A stretch of 10,512 nucleotides of DNA from Bacillota bacterium (GTDB lineage Bacteria; Bacillota; Clostridia; Lachnospirales; Lachnospiraceae), in NCBI GenBank assembly GCA_023415475.1, contig JAEZKL010000006.1, positions 1-10,512 of the forward strand, written 5' to 3'. Positions 1 through 5,995 of this stretch are shown here, piece after piece (position 1 is the first letter of the stretch; the number at the start of each line of letters is the position of its first letter). Below the pieces are notes generated by a model. It saw nothing but the letters and a program-made list of their open reading frames with translations. It was not told where the DNA came from and did no database searches. The translations under genes were made by a program, and so were the position numbers.

Positions 1-1
1 T

Positions 2-1393
2 GTTACCGTGCATGACGGACCCTCTATACAGGAGGGTGAGATTATAGCACCATTCGTAGGAGAGGAGCATGCAAGCTTTCAGGATCCGGAACGATTCCTC
101 TTGCTTGGAGGAAGACGAGGTAAGCAAATCCAAGTACTTACGGATGGTACCTATTATATTAACCGATTATTTGCAACAGTAGAATTCAGACCGAAGACTG
201 TAGTTCCAATTGGCTTTGTCGGTGTTGTTGTATCCTTCTTTGGTAAAGAGGGTGTGGATACCACCGGTAGTGAATATAAGCATGGCGAGCTTGTTGGGCA
301 GGGGTGCAAGGGTGTTCTGGAGAAGCCCCTTATGCCCGGTAAATATGCATTTAATACCGATGCAGGTCGAGTAGTTCTTGTCCCTACAACCAATATCATA
401 TTAAAGTGGAATAAAGGCGAAATCGGTTCCCATAAATATGATGAGAACCTGACCGAGGTAGATATTATTACGAAGGATGCTTTTGAACCTTCTTTACCGT
501 TATCCGTTGTTATGCATATCGATTATAAGCAAGCTCCTTGGGTGATTCAACGTTTTGGTGATATCAGTATGCTGGTAAACCAATCGCTCGATCCTTTGGT
601 TAGTGCCTATTTCAAGGATGTTGCCCAGACGAAGACATTGATCGAGTTAATTCAGGAACGTAGTGAGATTCGTGAAAAAGCCCTGGGCGAGATGAAGGAT
701 AAGTTCCAGAAATATAACCTTCAACTGGAGGAAGTATTAATCGGTACACCGAAGTCTCCGGTTGAGGATATCCAGATAGAGAATATTTTAACGCAGCTCC
801 GAGAAAGACAGATTGCAGAAGAGAAGAAGGTTACTTATCAGAAGCAGCAATCAGCCGCAGAAAGCGAGAAATCCCTGCGTGAAGCACAGGCAGTCGCAGA
901 ACAGCAAAGCTTCCTTACCAAGTCCAAGATTCTAATTGACATTGAGCGTAACAATGGTGCTGCATTAGCCAGTAAGGCAGAGCAGGAAGCAAATCAGATT
1001 ATTGCTCTGGCGAAAGCTAATTCTTCGAGAATTACCTTAGAGGGTGAAGCAGAAGCTTCAAAAGAAAGTAATGTAGGTCTTGCGAAGGCTCGTGCAATTG
1101 ATGCTCAGGTTAAGGCCTATGGCGGTGCAGAGTATAGGGTTATTCAGGAGATTACGGATAAGTTGTCTGATGCCATTAAGAATGCTACGGTAGATATCGT
1201 ACCTAAGACAGTAGTGAACATGGGAGCAGGGGATGGCGGCAGCAATAACGGCAGCAGCTCTGTCATGGATACTTTATTAAAATTCATTACCATAGAAAAG
1301 CTTGGCGTATCCTTGGATAATCATTCTGACGTTACAGATAAGAGAACTGCATTTGATAACGAAGAGACTCAGAGCATGGTGGAAGAGCAATAA
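2..1393 (+). CDS. SPFH/Band 7 (flotillin-like) membrane-associated protein, 5' end missing
   Basis: The reading frame is open to the first base of the window, so the GTG at base 8 is probably an internal valine and the N-terminus (where a membrane anchor would be expected) lies outside. The visible 460 or so residues contain an SPFH/prohibitin-like region followed by a long charged, Ala/Glu/Lys/Gln-rich stretch (about residues 265-370, with QIAEEKK, AAESEKSLREAQAVAEQQ and KAEQEANQIIALAKANSS) typical of the flotillin coiled coil. A Gly/Asn/Ser-rich linker (MGAGDGGSNNGSSS) and a short acidic tail follow. Flotillin-like proteins oligomerise on the inner face of the membrane and organise membrane domains; the exact role here is unknown. 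No partner gene lies downstream: the next gene converges from the other strand. Family assignment is firm; subfamily is not. Confidence 0.82.
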   Translation, partial: VTVHDGPSIQEGEIIAPFVGEEHASFQDPERFLLLGGRRGKQIQVLTDGTYYINRLFATVEFRPKTVVPIGFVGVVVSFFGKEGVDTTGSEYKHGELVGQGCKGVLEKPLMPGKYAFNTDAGRVVLVPTTNIILKWNKGEIGSHKYDENLTEVDIITKDAFEPSLPLSVVMHIDYKQAPWVIQRFGDISMLVNQSLDPLVSAYFKDVAQTKTLIELIQERSEIREKALGEMKDKFQKYNLQLEEVLIGTPKSPVEDIQIENILTQLRERQIAEEKKVTYQKQQSAAESEKSLREAQAVAEQQSFLTKSKILIDIERNNGAALASKAEQEANQIIALAKANSSRITLEGEAEASKESNVGLAKARAIDAQVKAYGGAEYRVIQEITDKLSDAIKNATVDIVPKTVVNMGAGDGGSNNGSSSVMDTLLKFITIEKLGVSLDNHSDVTDKRTAFDNEETQSMVEEQ

Positions 1394-1410
1394 CTTCATA
1401 AGTATAAAAG

Positions 1411-1442
1411 AGAGAGGGTTCTGCTTAAGCAAGACCCTCTCT
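1411..1442. terminator. Hairpin between convergent genes, possible bidirectional terminator
   Basis: Arms AGAGAGGGT (1411-1419) and ACCCTCTCT (1434-1442) pair perfectly, and the centre GCTTAAGC can extend the stem. The plus-strand side lacks a good T-run (TTATGTG). The minus-strand side is followed by CTTTTATACTT, so it may serve the PilZ gene better than the SPFH gene. The location between two stop codons fits a shared terminator. Confidence 0.6.
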
Positions 1443-1511
1443 TATGTGATGCTTTGATTCTTCTATTTGATAGAAATCATTATCCGTAGATTATTTATTA
1501 AGTACATCGAT

Positions 1512-2180
1512 TTATTTTGAACCGGAAGCTCTGGTATGCGAAATAGTTCCGCCGGTATTCTTTTTGCGAAGGACCTCTCCTTGTTTCTTCGCAATATACT
1601 TAGATAACTTGTCATTCTTCTCATTAAATCGGCAACCATACAAATAGGAGCCCAGATTACTAAGAAATTCTTTTCTTACAATGATACCGGATATACTAAG
1701 TATTAAATTATTATCCTTCAGTTTAAGACGGATGGTACGCTCAACATCAATGTCTTCCTTTGATATAAAACCGACACCGGTTTCACTGATATCCTTTATT
1801 AAGACAGACAACGCAATAGGCCCGGAAGCGGAGTTGACATAGAGCGGCATATCCTCACCGATATACATCCGATAGGAATCACGACGGTTAAAAGGCTTTC
1901 CGTCACCATAAATATCAATCTTATGATAAATAATGCCGTCATATTTCACGAGCTTTATATCAACCTTCTCCCATAGAAAAAGCTTTCCCTCACTTACATA
2001 TAGAAAGTTAATTTGACAGCTTTCCGAGAACCCAATCGTTTGTTCATTTACCTTTATGGGTGAAATCAAAATAGAGTTGCCTACGATATGAGCAACTTCA
2101 CTTTTGAAAGTAACCGTCTTACCGTTACATCTGACTTCTACTTCCATCAATCCACCTTTTGCAATTGAATCAACGTGCAA
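1512..2180 (-). CDS. PilZ domain cyclic-di-GMP receptor (YcgR/flagellar-brake-like)
   Basis: With a TTG start at 2180 the protein is 222 residues. An N-terminal beta-rich YcgR_N-like half (GLMEVEVRCNGKTVTFKSEV, later ILISPIKVNEQTIGF) precedes a PilZ domain whose c-di-GMP-binding signatures are both present: RRDSYR (R100 and R104 form RxxxR) and DISETG (D130, S132, G135 form DxSxxG). Proteins of this layout bind c-di-GMP and commonly slow the flagellar motor or alter surface behaviour; the target here is inferred only from family. The frame stays open to an ATG at 2258, but that would place the strong GGGGAGGTG Shine-Dalgarno inside the gene and give an unusual hydrophobic lead-in (MLYYLLYLHIICY). 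An ATG at 2147 with AAAGGTGG ahead is a second possibility. The gene stands alone and is divergent from the alcohol dehydrogenase. Confidence 0.82.
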   Translation of the reverse strand: MHVDSIAKGGLMEVEVRCNGKTVTFKSEVAHIVGNSILISPIKVNEQTIGFSESCQINFLYVSEGKLFLWEKVDIKLVKYDGIIYHKIDIYGDGKPFNRRDSYRMYIGEDMPLYVNSASGPIALSVLIKDISETGVGFISKEDIDVERTIRLKLKDNNLILSISGIIVRKEFLSNLGSYLYGCRFNEKNDKLSKYIAKKQGEVLRKKNTGGTISHTRASGSK

Positions 2181-2186
2181 AACAGC

Positions 2187-2194
2187 ACCTCCCC
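2187..2194 (-). promoter_or_regulatory. Strong Shine-Dalgarno that argues for a TTG start of the PilZ gene
   Basis: Read on the minus strand, GGGGAGGT ends 6-7 bases before an in-frame TTG (2180-2178). It matches the anti-Shine-Dalgarno better than anything ahead of the ATG at 2258 or 2147. Confidence 0.55.
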
Positions 2195-2226
2195 AATGTA
2201 ATTTTTGTATTTCCAGTATATAACAA

Positions 2227-2232
2227 ATTATA
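2227..2232 (-). promoter_or_regulatory. Possible -10 box of the PilZ gene
   Basis: The minus strand reads TGCATATAAT, an exact TATAAT about 47 bases upstream of the TTG start. No convincing -35 is spaced 16-18 bases away (the nearest TTGCTG is 20 away), so this is a weak call. Confidence 0.25.
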
Positions 2233-2311
2233 TGCAAATACAACAAATAATACAGCAAGCGTTCGCCAACAGCTTCTATAATTCGCGGTTAATCGAAGGG
2301 TTGCTTTGCTG

Positions 2312-2339
2312 TTGACAGAAAATAGAATGAAGGTATAAT
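2312..2339 (+). promoter_or_regulatory. Consensus sigma-A promoter of the alcohol dehydrogenase gene
   Basis: TTGACA (2312-2317) and TATAAT (2334-2339) are both perfect, with a 16-base spacer. Transcription would begin near 2346, so the in-frame ATG at 2347 would lie at the very 5' end of the mRNA without a ribosome binding site. That favours the starts after the AAGGAGG at 2376-2382. Confidence 0.8.
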
Positions 2340-2375
2340 TAGTTTTATGAATGTCAGGATTAAGATAGCTTATGT

Positions 2376-2384
2376 AAGGAGGTG
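2376..2384 (+). promoter_or_regulatory. Ribosome binding site that decides the alcohol dehydrogenase start
   Basis: AAGGAGGTG (2376-2384) is an almost complete Shine-Dalgarno. The in-frame ATG codons after it are at 2386 (3 bases after GGAGG, tight) and 2395 (12 bases, long). Neither spacing is ideal; both are more plausible than 2347. Confidence 0.6.
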
Positions 2385-2394
2385 TATGCAAGGT

Positions 2395-3525
2395 ATGGTT
2401 ATTAATTTCTTTATGCCTACCAAAGTAATTATGTCGGAGGGGTGCATACAGAAAAATGCTGAACTATGCAAGGACTACGGAAAGAAAGCCTTGATTGTTA
2501 CCGGTGCTAGCTCTGCAAAGGTATGCGGTGCTTTGCAGGATGTAACAATGGCCTTACAAAGTCAAGGAATTGAATTTGATATCTATGACAGGATCAGAAG
2601 TAATCCTACCATAACCGGTATTTATGAAGGTGCAGAATTTGCTAAGAAAACAAGGGCAGAATTTATCATAGGAATCGGCGGTGGCTCACCAATGGATGCG
2701 GCGAAAGTAATTGCCCTTCTGGCAATTCAGGAGCTTAGTGAAGAGGAGCTGTTCTTAGGCAAATATGGTGAACGGGCGCTGCCCATTATATTGATACCGA
2801 CGACTGCAGGAACAGGGTCAGAGGTAACCCCGTATGCGATTTTAACGAATGATATGAAGCAAACGAAGACTAGTATAGCATCACCGCTGCTTTTTCCGAA
2901 GATAGCTTTTCTGGATGCCAGATATACGAAAAGCCTGCCGATGCTGACTACCATCAACACCGCCTTGGATGCTTTATCACATTCCATTGAAGGTATGCTT
3001 ACTGTTCGAGCTTCTGTTGTCAGCAACGCTTTGGCTATCGAAAGCATCAGTCGTATTAGGCAATGCCTTGGCAGTCTTTCGCCAAGTCCGGTTGTAAGTA
3101 CAAGCAAGAAGCTTTCCATCGATATCAGAGAAAAGCTTCTTTATGCATCCATGCTGGCAGGAATGGTGATTACTCATACCGGAACGACCGTTGTACATCC
3201 TATGGGCTATTGTCTGACATACTTTAAGAATATAGATCATGGCAGAGCGAATGGTCTGATACTTCCGAGCTTTCTTCGTTTTATTGCCAAGCATGATGCC
3301 GAAGTGGTTAAGAAAATATTAACCGCTGCAGGAGTAGCTTCTCTGGATGAGTTCGAAGCAATATTCCTGCGTCTTCTTGGGGAAAGAGAGCAAATCACGG
3401 CAAAGGAATTAGAGCGCTATGTGGCAATCGCTTCCAAGGCAAAAAATGTGACCAATTCCAAAGTGATACTGACGAAGGAAGATATCGAAAACATATATGC
3501 AAGGAGTCTTCCGATCTTATCATAA
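2395..3525 (+). CDS. Iron-containing alcohol dehydrogenase (group III, NAD(P)-dependent)
   Basis: The protein is 376 residues from the 2395 start (MVINFFMPTKVIM), or 379 if ATG 2386 is used. The NAD(P)-binding signature GIGGGSPMDAAK is near residues 93-104, PTTAGTGSEVTPYAIL near 134-149, and the metal-ligand set is complete: D192 and H196 in LDALSHSIEG, H268 in VVHPMGY, and H282 in DHGRANG. The 14-residue gap between the last two histidines matches FucO-type enzymes. It should interconvert an alcohol and an aldehyde or ketone in the cytoplasm; the substrate (ethanol, butanol, a diol, lactaldehyde) cannot be read from the sequence. It has its own strong promoter and no operon partner, since the PilZ gene is divergent and glnA has a separate promoter. 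Confidence 0.9.
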   Translation: MVINFFMPTKVIMSEGCIQKNAELCKDYGKKALIVTGASSAKVCGALQDVTMALQSQGIEFDIYDRIRSNPTITGIYEGAEFAKKTRAEFIIGIGGGSPMDAAKVIALLAIQELSEEELFLGKYGERALPIILIPTTAGTGSEVTPYAILTNDMKQTKTSIASPLLFPKIAFLDARYTKSLPMLTTINTALDALSHSIEGMLTVRASVVSNALAIESISRIRQCLGSLSPSPVVSTSKKLSIDIREKLLYASMLAGMVITHTGTTVVHPMGYCLTYFKNIDHGRANGLILPSFLRFIAKHDAEVVKKILTAAGVASLDEFEAIFLRLLGEREQITAKELERYVAIASKAKNVTNSKVILTKEDIENIYARSLPILS

Positions 3526-3561
3526 TTTGTAATATTGAAAAGTATTTGAGAAAATAAAATA

Positions 3562-3591
3562 TTGACAAAGCGGTATACCTGCTGTTATTAT
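3562..3591 (+). promoter_or_regulatory. Promoter of the glnA leader
   Basis: TTGACA (3562-3567) is perfect, and TATTAT (3586-3591, 18-base spacer) or TTATTA (3585-3590, 17-base spacer) serves as -10. The spacer contains the 8-base palindrome GGTATACC (3572-3579), which could be an operator. The start site would fall near 3598-3600, only a few bases before the terminator hairpin. Confidence 0.65.
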
Positions 3592-3603
3592 CGTAGTTAA
3601 TAT

Positions 3604-3641
3604 GGGCGAAGGGGTTCCGGTGGACTCCCTCGTCTTTTTTT
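3604..3641 (+). terminator. Intrinsic terminator/attenuator in the glnA leader
   Basis: Arms CGAAGGGGTTC (3607-3617) and GGACTCCCTCG (3622-3632) form an 11-pair stem with one A-C mismatch and a CGGT loop, extendable outward by GGG/TCT with wobbles. A run of seven T (3635-3641) follows. It lies downstream of the TTGACA promoter and about 97 bases before glnA, so it is placed to stop glnA transcripts. It might also catch read-through from the alcohol dehydrogenase gene, whose stop is 80 bases upstream. Confidence 0.8.
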
Positions 3642-3737
3642 ATAAAGAAACAAATTATCAATATTTCTAGAAATTACGAAAGGATAGACGTAAATCTTTA
3701 TTGTGAATCATATTATAAATTGTAAGGAGTGATGTAG

Positions 3738-5069
3738 ATGAAAAAGTATACCAGAGACGATATTATGAGAATGGTGGAAGAGGATGATGTCGAGTTTATT
3801 CGTTTGCAATTTACGGATATGTTCGGTAATCTGAAAAATGTAGCAATCACAACGAACCAATTGGAGAAGGCCCTGGATAATCAATGTATGTTTGACGGAT
3901 CTTCCATAGAAGGCTTTGTTCGCATTGAGGAGTCCGATATGTATTTGCATCCCGATCTGGATACCTATGTTACTTTTCCCTGGAGACCGCAGCAGGGTAA
4001 GGTAGCACGATTGATTTGTGATGTTTATACTATGGATGGCAAGCCCTTTGAGGGTGATCCGAGATATATTCTTCGTAAGACCATAAAGGAAGCAGAAGCA
4101 ATGGGTTACACCTTTGACGTAGGCCCGGAGCTGGAATTCTTCCTATTTCATATGGAAGAGGATGGACAGCCTACAACCATCACCAACGAGAGAGCGGGAT
4201 ATTTTGATTTAGGACCACTGGATTTCGGTGAAAATGCAAGGCGTGATATGGTACTTACTCTGGAAGAAATGGGTTTAAATGTGGAAGCCTCTCATCACGA
4301 GGTAGCTCCTGCCCAGCATGAAATAGATATCAAATACGATGATGCATTAACGACTGCTGACAATATTATGACCTTTAAATTAGTAGCACGTACAATTGCA
4401 AAGCGCCATGGACTCCATGCGACCTTTATGCCGAAACCGAAGTACGGGGTAGACGGCTCAGGAATGCATGTTAACATGTCTCTGAAAAAGGACGGGAAGA
4501 ATATATTTGAAGACCCTTCCGATAAGCTGGGACTAAGCAGGGAAGCCTATTATTTTATCGCAGGTATTATGAAGCATATTGAAAGCATGGCTGTTATCAC
4601 CAATCCATTGGTTAATTCCTATAAGAGACTAGTTCCTAATTATGAAGCACCGGTTTATGTTGCCTGGTCGGTATCTAATCGCAGTCCGTTAATACGTATC
4701 CCGGCTAACAGGGGAGCCTCCACCAGATTGGAGCTTCGTAATCCCGATCCTTCTGCAAATCCTTACCTGACCTTGGCATTATGTCTGGCAGCAGGTCTGG
4801 ATGGGATTAAGAATAAGCTTACTCCGCCGCAGAGCATCGATTGCAATATATTCGAGATGTCGGAACAGGAGAGGGTACGTCTGGAGGTTCACCGTCTTCC
4901 GCTTAATCTTTGCGAAGCAATCGCTAATCTTGAAAATAGTGATTTTGTGAAAGGCGTATTAGGGGAGCACATCAGTAAGAAATATATTGAGGCAAAGAAG
5001 GTTGAATGGGAGGATTACAGGACTCAGGTTACTAAGTGGGAATTGGATCAGTATTTATATCGTATATAA
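3738..5069 (+). CDS. glnA: Type I glutamine synthetase
   Basis: This 443-residue enzyme makes glutamine from glutamate, ammonia and ATP and is the main entry of ammonia into metabolism; the active form of the family is a dodecamer. Visible family blocks are FDGSSIEGFVRIEESD (52-67), the metal-binding GPELEFF (about 128-134), HHEVAPAQHEID (about 186-197), the ATP/glutamate region DGSGMHVN (about 239-246), the flap region NYEAPVYVAWS, and NRGASTRLELRNPD (about 324-337). R62 aligns with the arginine that mediates glutamine feedback inhibition in Bacillus GlnA, and the length (about 25 residues shorter than adenylylated enzymes) fits the Gram-positive GSI-alpha type. AAGGAG lies 8 bases ahead of the ATG. 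The upstream attenuator and the ANTAR gene 50 bases downstream suggest control of transcript elongation by nitrogen status. Confidence 0.97.
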   Translation: MKKYTRDDIMRMVEEDDVEFIRLQFTDMFGNLKNVAITTNQLEKALDNQCMFDGSSIEGFVRIEESDMYLHPDLDTYVTFPWRPQQGKVARLICDVYTMDGKPFEGDPRYILRKTIKEAEAMGYTFDVGPELEFFLFHMEEDGQPTTITNERAGYFDLGPLDFGENARRDMVLTLEEMGLNVEASHHEVAPAQHEIDIKYDDALTTADNIMTFKLVARTIAKRHGLHATFMPKPKYGVDGSGMHVNMSLKKDGKNIFEDPSDKLGLSREAYYFIAGIMKHIESMAVITNPLVNSYKRLVPNYEAPVYVAWSVSNRSPLIRIPANRGASTRLELRNPDPSANPYLTLALCLAAGLDGIKNKLTPPQSIDCNIFEMSEQERVRLEVHRLPLNLCEAIANLENSDFVKGVLGEHISKKYIEAKKVEWEDYRTQVTKWELDQYLYRI

Positions 5070-5105
5070 TCTGTTACTTCACGTTATATATTAAGAGGAG
5101 AGAAC

Positions 5106-5122
5106 GGAGGTGAACAGATGTG
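5106..5122 (+). promoter_or_regulatory. Ribosome binding site and GTG start, with an overlapping decoy ATG
   Basis: GGAGG (5106-5110) lies 9 bases before the GTG at 5120, which opens the long frame. An ATG at 5118-5120 shares the G but is in another frame and stops after four codons (ATG TGT TTA GCA TAA). The GTG is therefore the start of the functional protein. Confidence 0.7.
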
Positions 5123-5665
5123 TTTAGCATAATAGTGGGCTTCCCAAAGCTGGAAGATGCAAATAGTATTAAGAACTTATTGATAAGAAACGGATACAAT
5201 GTCAGCGATTCCTGTACCTTAGGCTCTCAGATTGTCAGCCATGCCAATGATTTGGATGAAGGCATCGTTGTATGCGGATATCGTTTTTCTGATATGCATT
5301 ACAGTGAGCTCTATAATTATCTGCCTAAGGGTTTTGAAATGCTTATGATTGCTTCTCCTGAGAAGCTGGAATATTGTCAGAATAATATCGTCTGTTTACC
5401 AATGCCGATTAAAACCCATGATTTACTCAATACCCTTCAGATGATGTCGTATCAATATCAACGCCGGAAGAAGAAGGAAAAGGATAGACCGAAGGAAAGA
5501 TCGGATGAGGAAAAGGCAATGATTAAAAAGGCTAAGCTGATATTAATGGATCGGAATAACATGAGTGAAGAAGAAGCACATCGTTATCTTCAGAAGACAA
5601 GTATGGACAGTGGTACGAACCTGGTAGAGATGTCCGAGATGGTGCTTAAAATGTTTTATCAGTGA
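5120..5665 (+). CDS. Pseudo-receiver/ANTAR RNA-binding antitermination regulator
   Basis: The 181-residue protein has an N-terminal receiver-like fold (about 1-115), a very basic linker (QRRKKKEKDRPKER, about 114-127) and a C-terminal ANTAR domain (about 128-178) with the characteristic AKLILMDRNNMSEEEAHRYL and SMDSGTNLVEMSEMVL segments. ANTAR proteins such as NasR and EutV bind paired hairpins in leader RNA and allow polymerase to pass a terminator. In the receiver half the usual phospho-acceptor aspartate after strand beta-3 is replaced: IVVCGYRF has G53 at that place, so control by phosphorylation is unlikely and a protein or ligand signal is more plausible. It is 50 bases after glnA with no promoter or terminator between, so the two are probably one operon. 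It starts with GTG. Its target is inferred, not shown. Confidence 0.88.
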   Translation: MFSIIVGFPKLEDANSIKNLLIRNGYNVSDSCTLGSQIVSHANDLDEGIVVCGYRFSDMHYSELYNYLPKGFEMLMIASPEKLEYCQNNIVCLPMPIKTHDLLNTLQMMSYQYQRRKKKEKDRPKERSDEEKAMIKKAKLILMDRNNMSEEEAHRYLQKTSMDSGTNLVEMSEMVLKMFYQ

Positions 5666-5698
5666 TATAAACAGCTTCAGCGTGAATACTGCTGTTTT

Positions 5699-5740
5699 GA
5701 GGGCTTATATAATCCGTAATGGGATGTATAGGCTCTTTTT
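5699..5740 (+). terminator. Terminator of the glnA-ANTAR operon
   Basis: GAG..CTTATATA.TCC (5699-5715) pairs with GGGATGTATAGGCTC (5721-5735) with a GG bulge, an A-A mismatch and three wobble pairs around a GTAAT loop, followed directly by TTTTT (5736-5740). It is 34 bases after the stop. The preceding AAACAGC/GCTGTTT stem (5669-5697) may assist. Confidence 0.6.
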
Positions 5741-5750
5741 GAATACATAA
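5736..5750 (+). repeat. Short dispersed repeat TTTTTGAATACATGA, copy 1
   Basis: TTTTTGAATACATAA differs from copies 2 and 3 only at the next-to-last base. Its T-run is also the tail of the operon terminator. Confidence 0.55.
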
Positions 5751-5775
5751 TTCATAAAATGTCTGCGAAGCCAAC

Positions 5776-5791
5776 TTTTTTGAATACATGA
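5776..5791 (+). repeat. Short dispersed repeat TTTTTGAATACATGA, copy 2
   Basis: Six T then GAATACATGA. It lies 41 bases after copy 1 and directly abuts the left arm of the perfect hairpin at 5791-5825. I see no clear hairpin just ahead of its T-run, unlike copies 1 and 3. Confidence 0.55.
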
Positions 5792-5825
5792 TTAATGAAA
5801 GCCTGCAGGGCTGGCTTTCATTAAT
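5791..5825. repeat. Perfect 13-base-pair inverted repeat, hairpin of unknown role
   Basis: ATTAATGAAAGCC (5791-5803) and GGCTTTCATTAAT (5813-5825) are exact complements around a 9-base loop. No T-run follows on either strand, so it is not a standard intrinsic terminator. It could be an RNA stability element, a processing site or part of a repeat family together with copy 2. Confidence 0.7.
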
Positions 5826-5882
5826 ATAAGCAGAGGATAGTGCTAATTATCTTGTGATTTGTGCTGTATAAAAAAAGATGTC

Positions 5883-5911
5883 TTTACCGGCAGACCGGTT
5901 TTTGTTATAAT
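5883..5911 (+). promoter_or_regulatory. Promoter of dapF, with an inverted repeat in the spacer
   Basis: TTTACC (5883-5888) and a perfect TATAAT (5906-5911) are separated by 17 bases. The inverted repeat ACCGG-CAGA-CCGGT (about 5886-5899) overlaps the -35 and spacer and runs into TTTTT, so this could be an operator, or a weak terminator for upstream read-through. Confidence 0.6.
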
Positions 5912-5995
5912 ATCAATCATTGAAAATTCCTTAATAACATGAAAAATTTATTTTCATACAGTAGCTAAACTGCAAAAAGAAAGGTTGGTATTGAT

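Larger units (their letters stand above)
5666..5995. other. 330-base intergenic region between the ANTAR gene and dapF
   Basis: No credible gene is present. It holds, in order, a stem-loop AAACAGC/GCTGTTT (5669-5697), a terminator (5699-5740), two copies of a TTTTTGAATACAT repeat, a perfect 13-base-pair hairpin (5791-5825) and the dapF promoter (5883-5911). Confidence 0.7.

Noticed and set aside
154..399. Minus-strand open frame of 81 codons inside the SPFH gene
   Set aside because: It lies wholly inside a well-supported coding frame, has no ribosome site or recognisable motif, and reads as an antisense shadow.
2347..2394. Upstream start of the alcohol dehydrogenase at ATG 2347
   Set aside because: It would sit at the predicted transcription start with no ribosome site, whereas AAGGAGGTG lies downstream at 2376-2384.
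2727..3294. Two overlapping minus-strand frames of 130 and 105 codons within the alcohol dehydrogenase gene
   Set aside because: Both are antisense to conserved metal and NAD-binding motifs and their translations show no family-like pattern.
3526..3640. Canonical two-hexaloop ANTAR target RNA in the glnA leader
   Set aside because: I looked for paired short hairpins with A at loop position 1 and G at position 4 before the terminator and found none convincing.
3663..3674. Palindrome ATTTCTAGAAAT between the glnA attenuator and glnA
   Set aside because: It is a 12-base AT-rich palindrome in an AT-rich leader with no repeated partner or overlapping promoter, so it is not called as an operator.
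5666..5880. CRISPR-like array from the repeated TTTTTGAATACAT
   Set aside because: There are only two nearby copies plus one distant copy, repeat length is 15, spacing is irregular and no cas genes are present.
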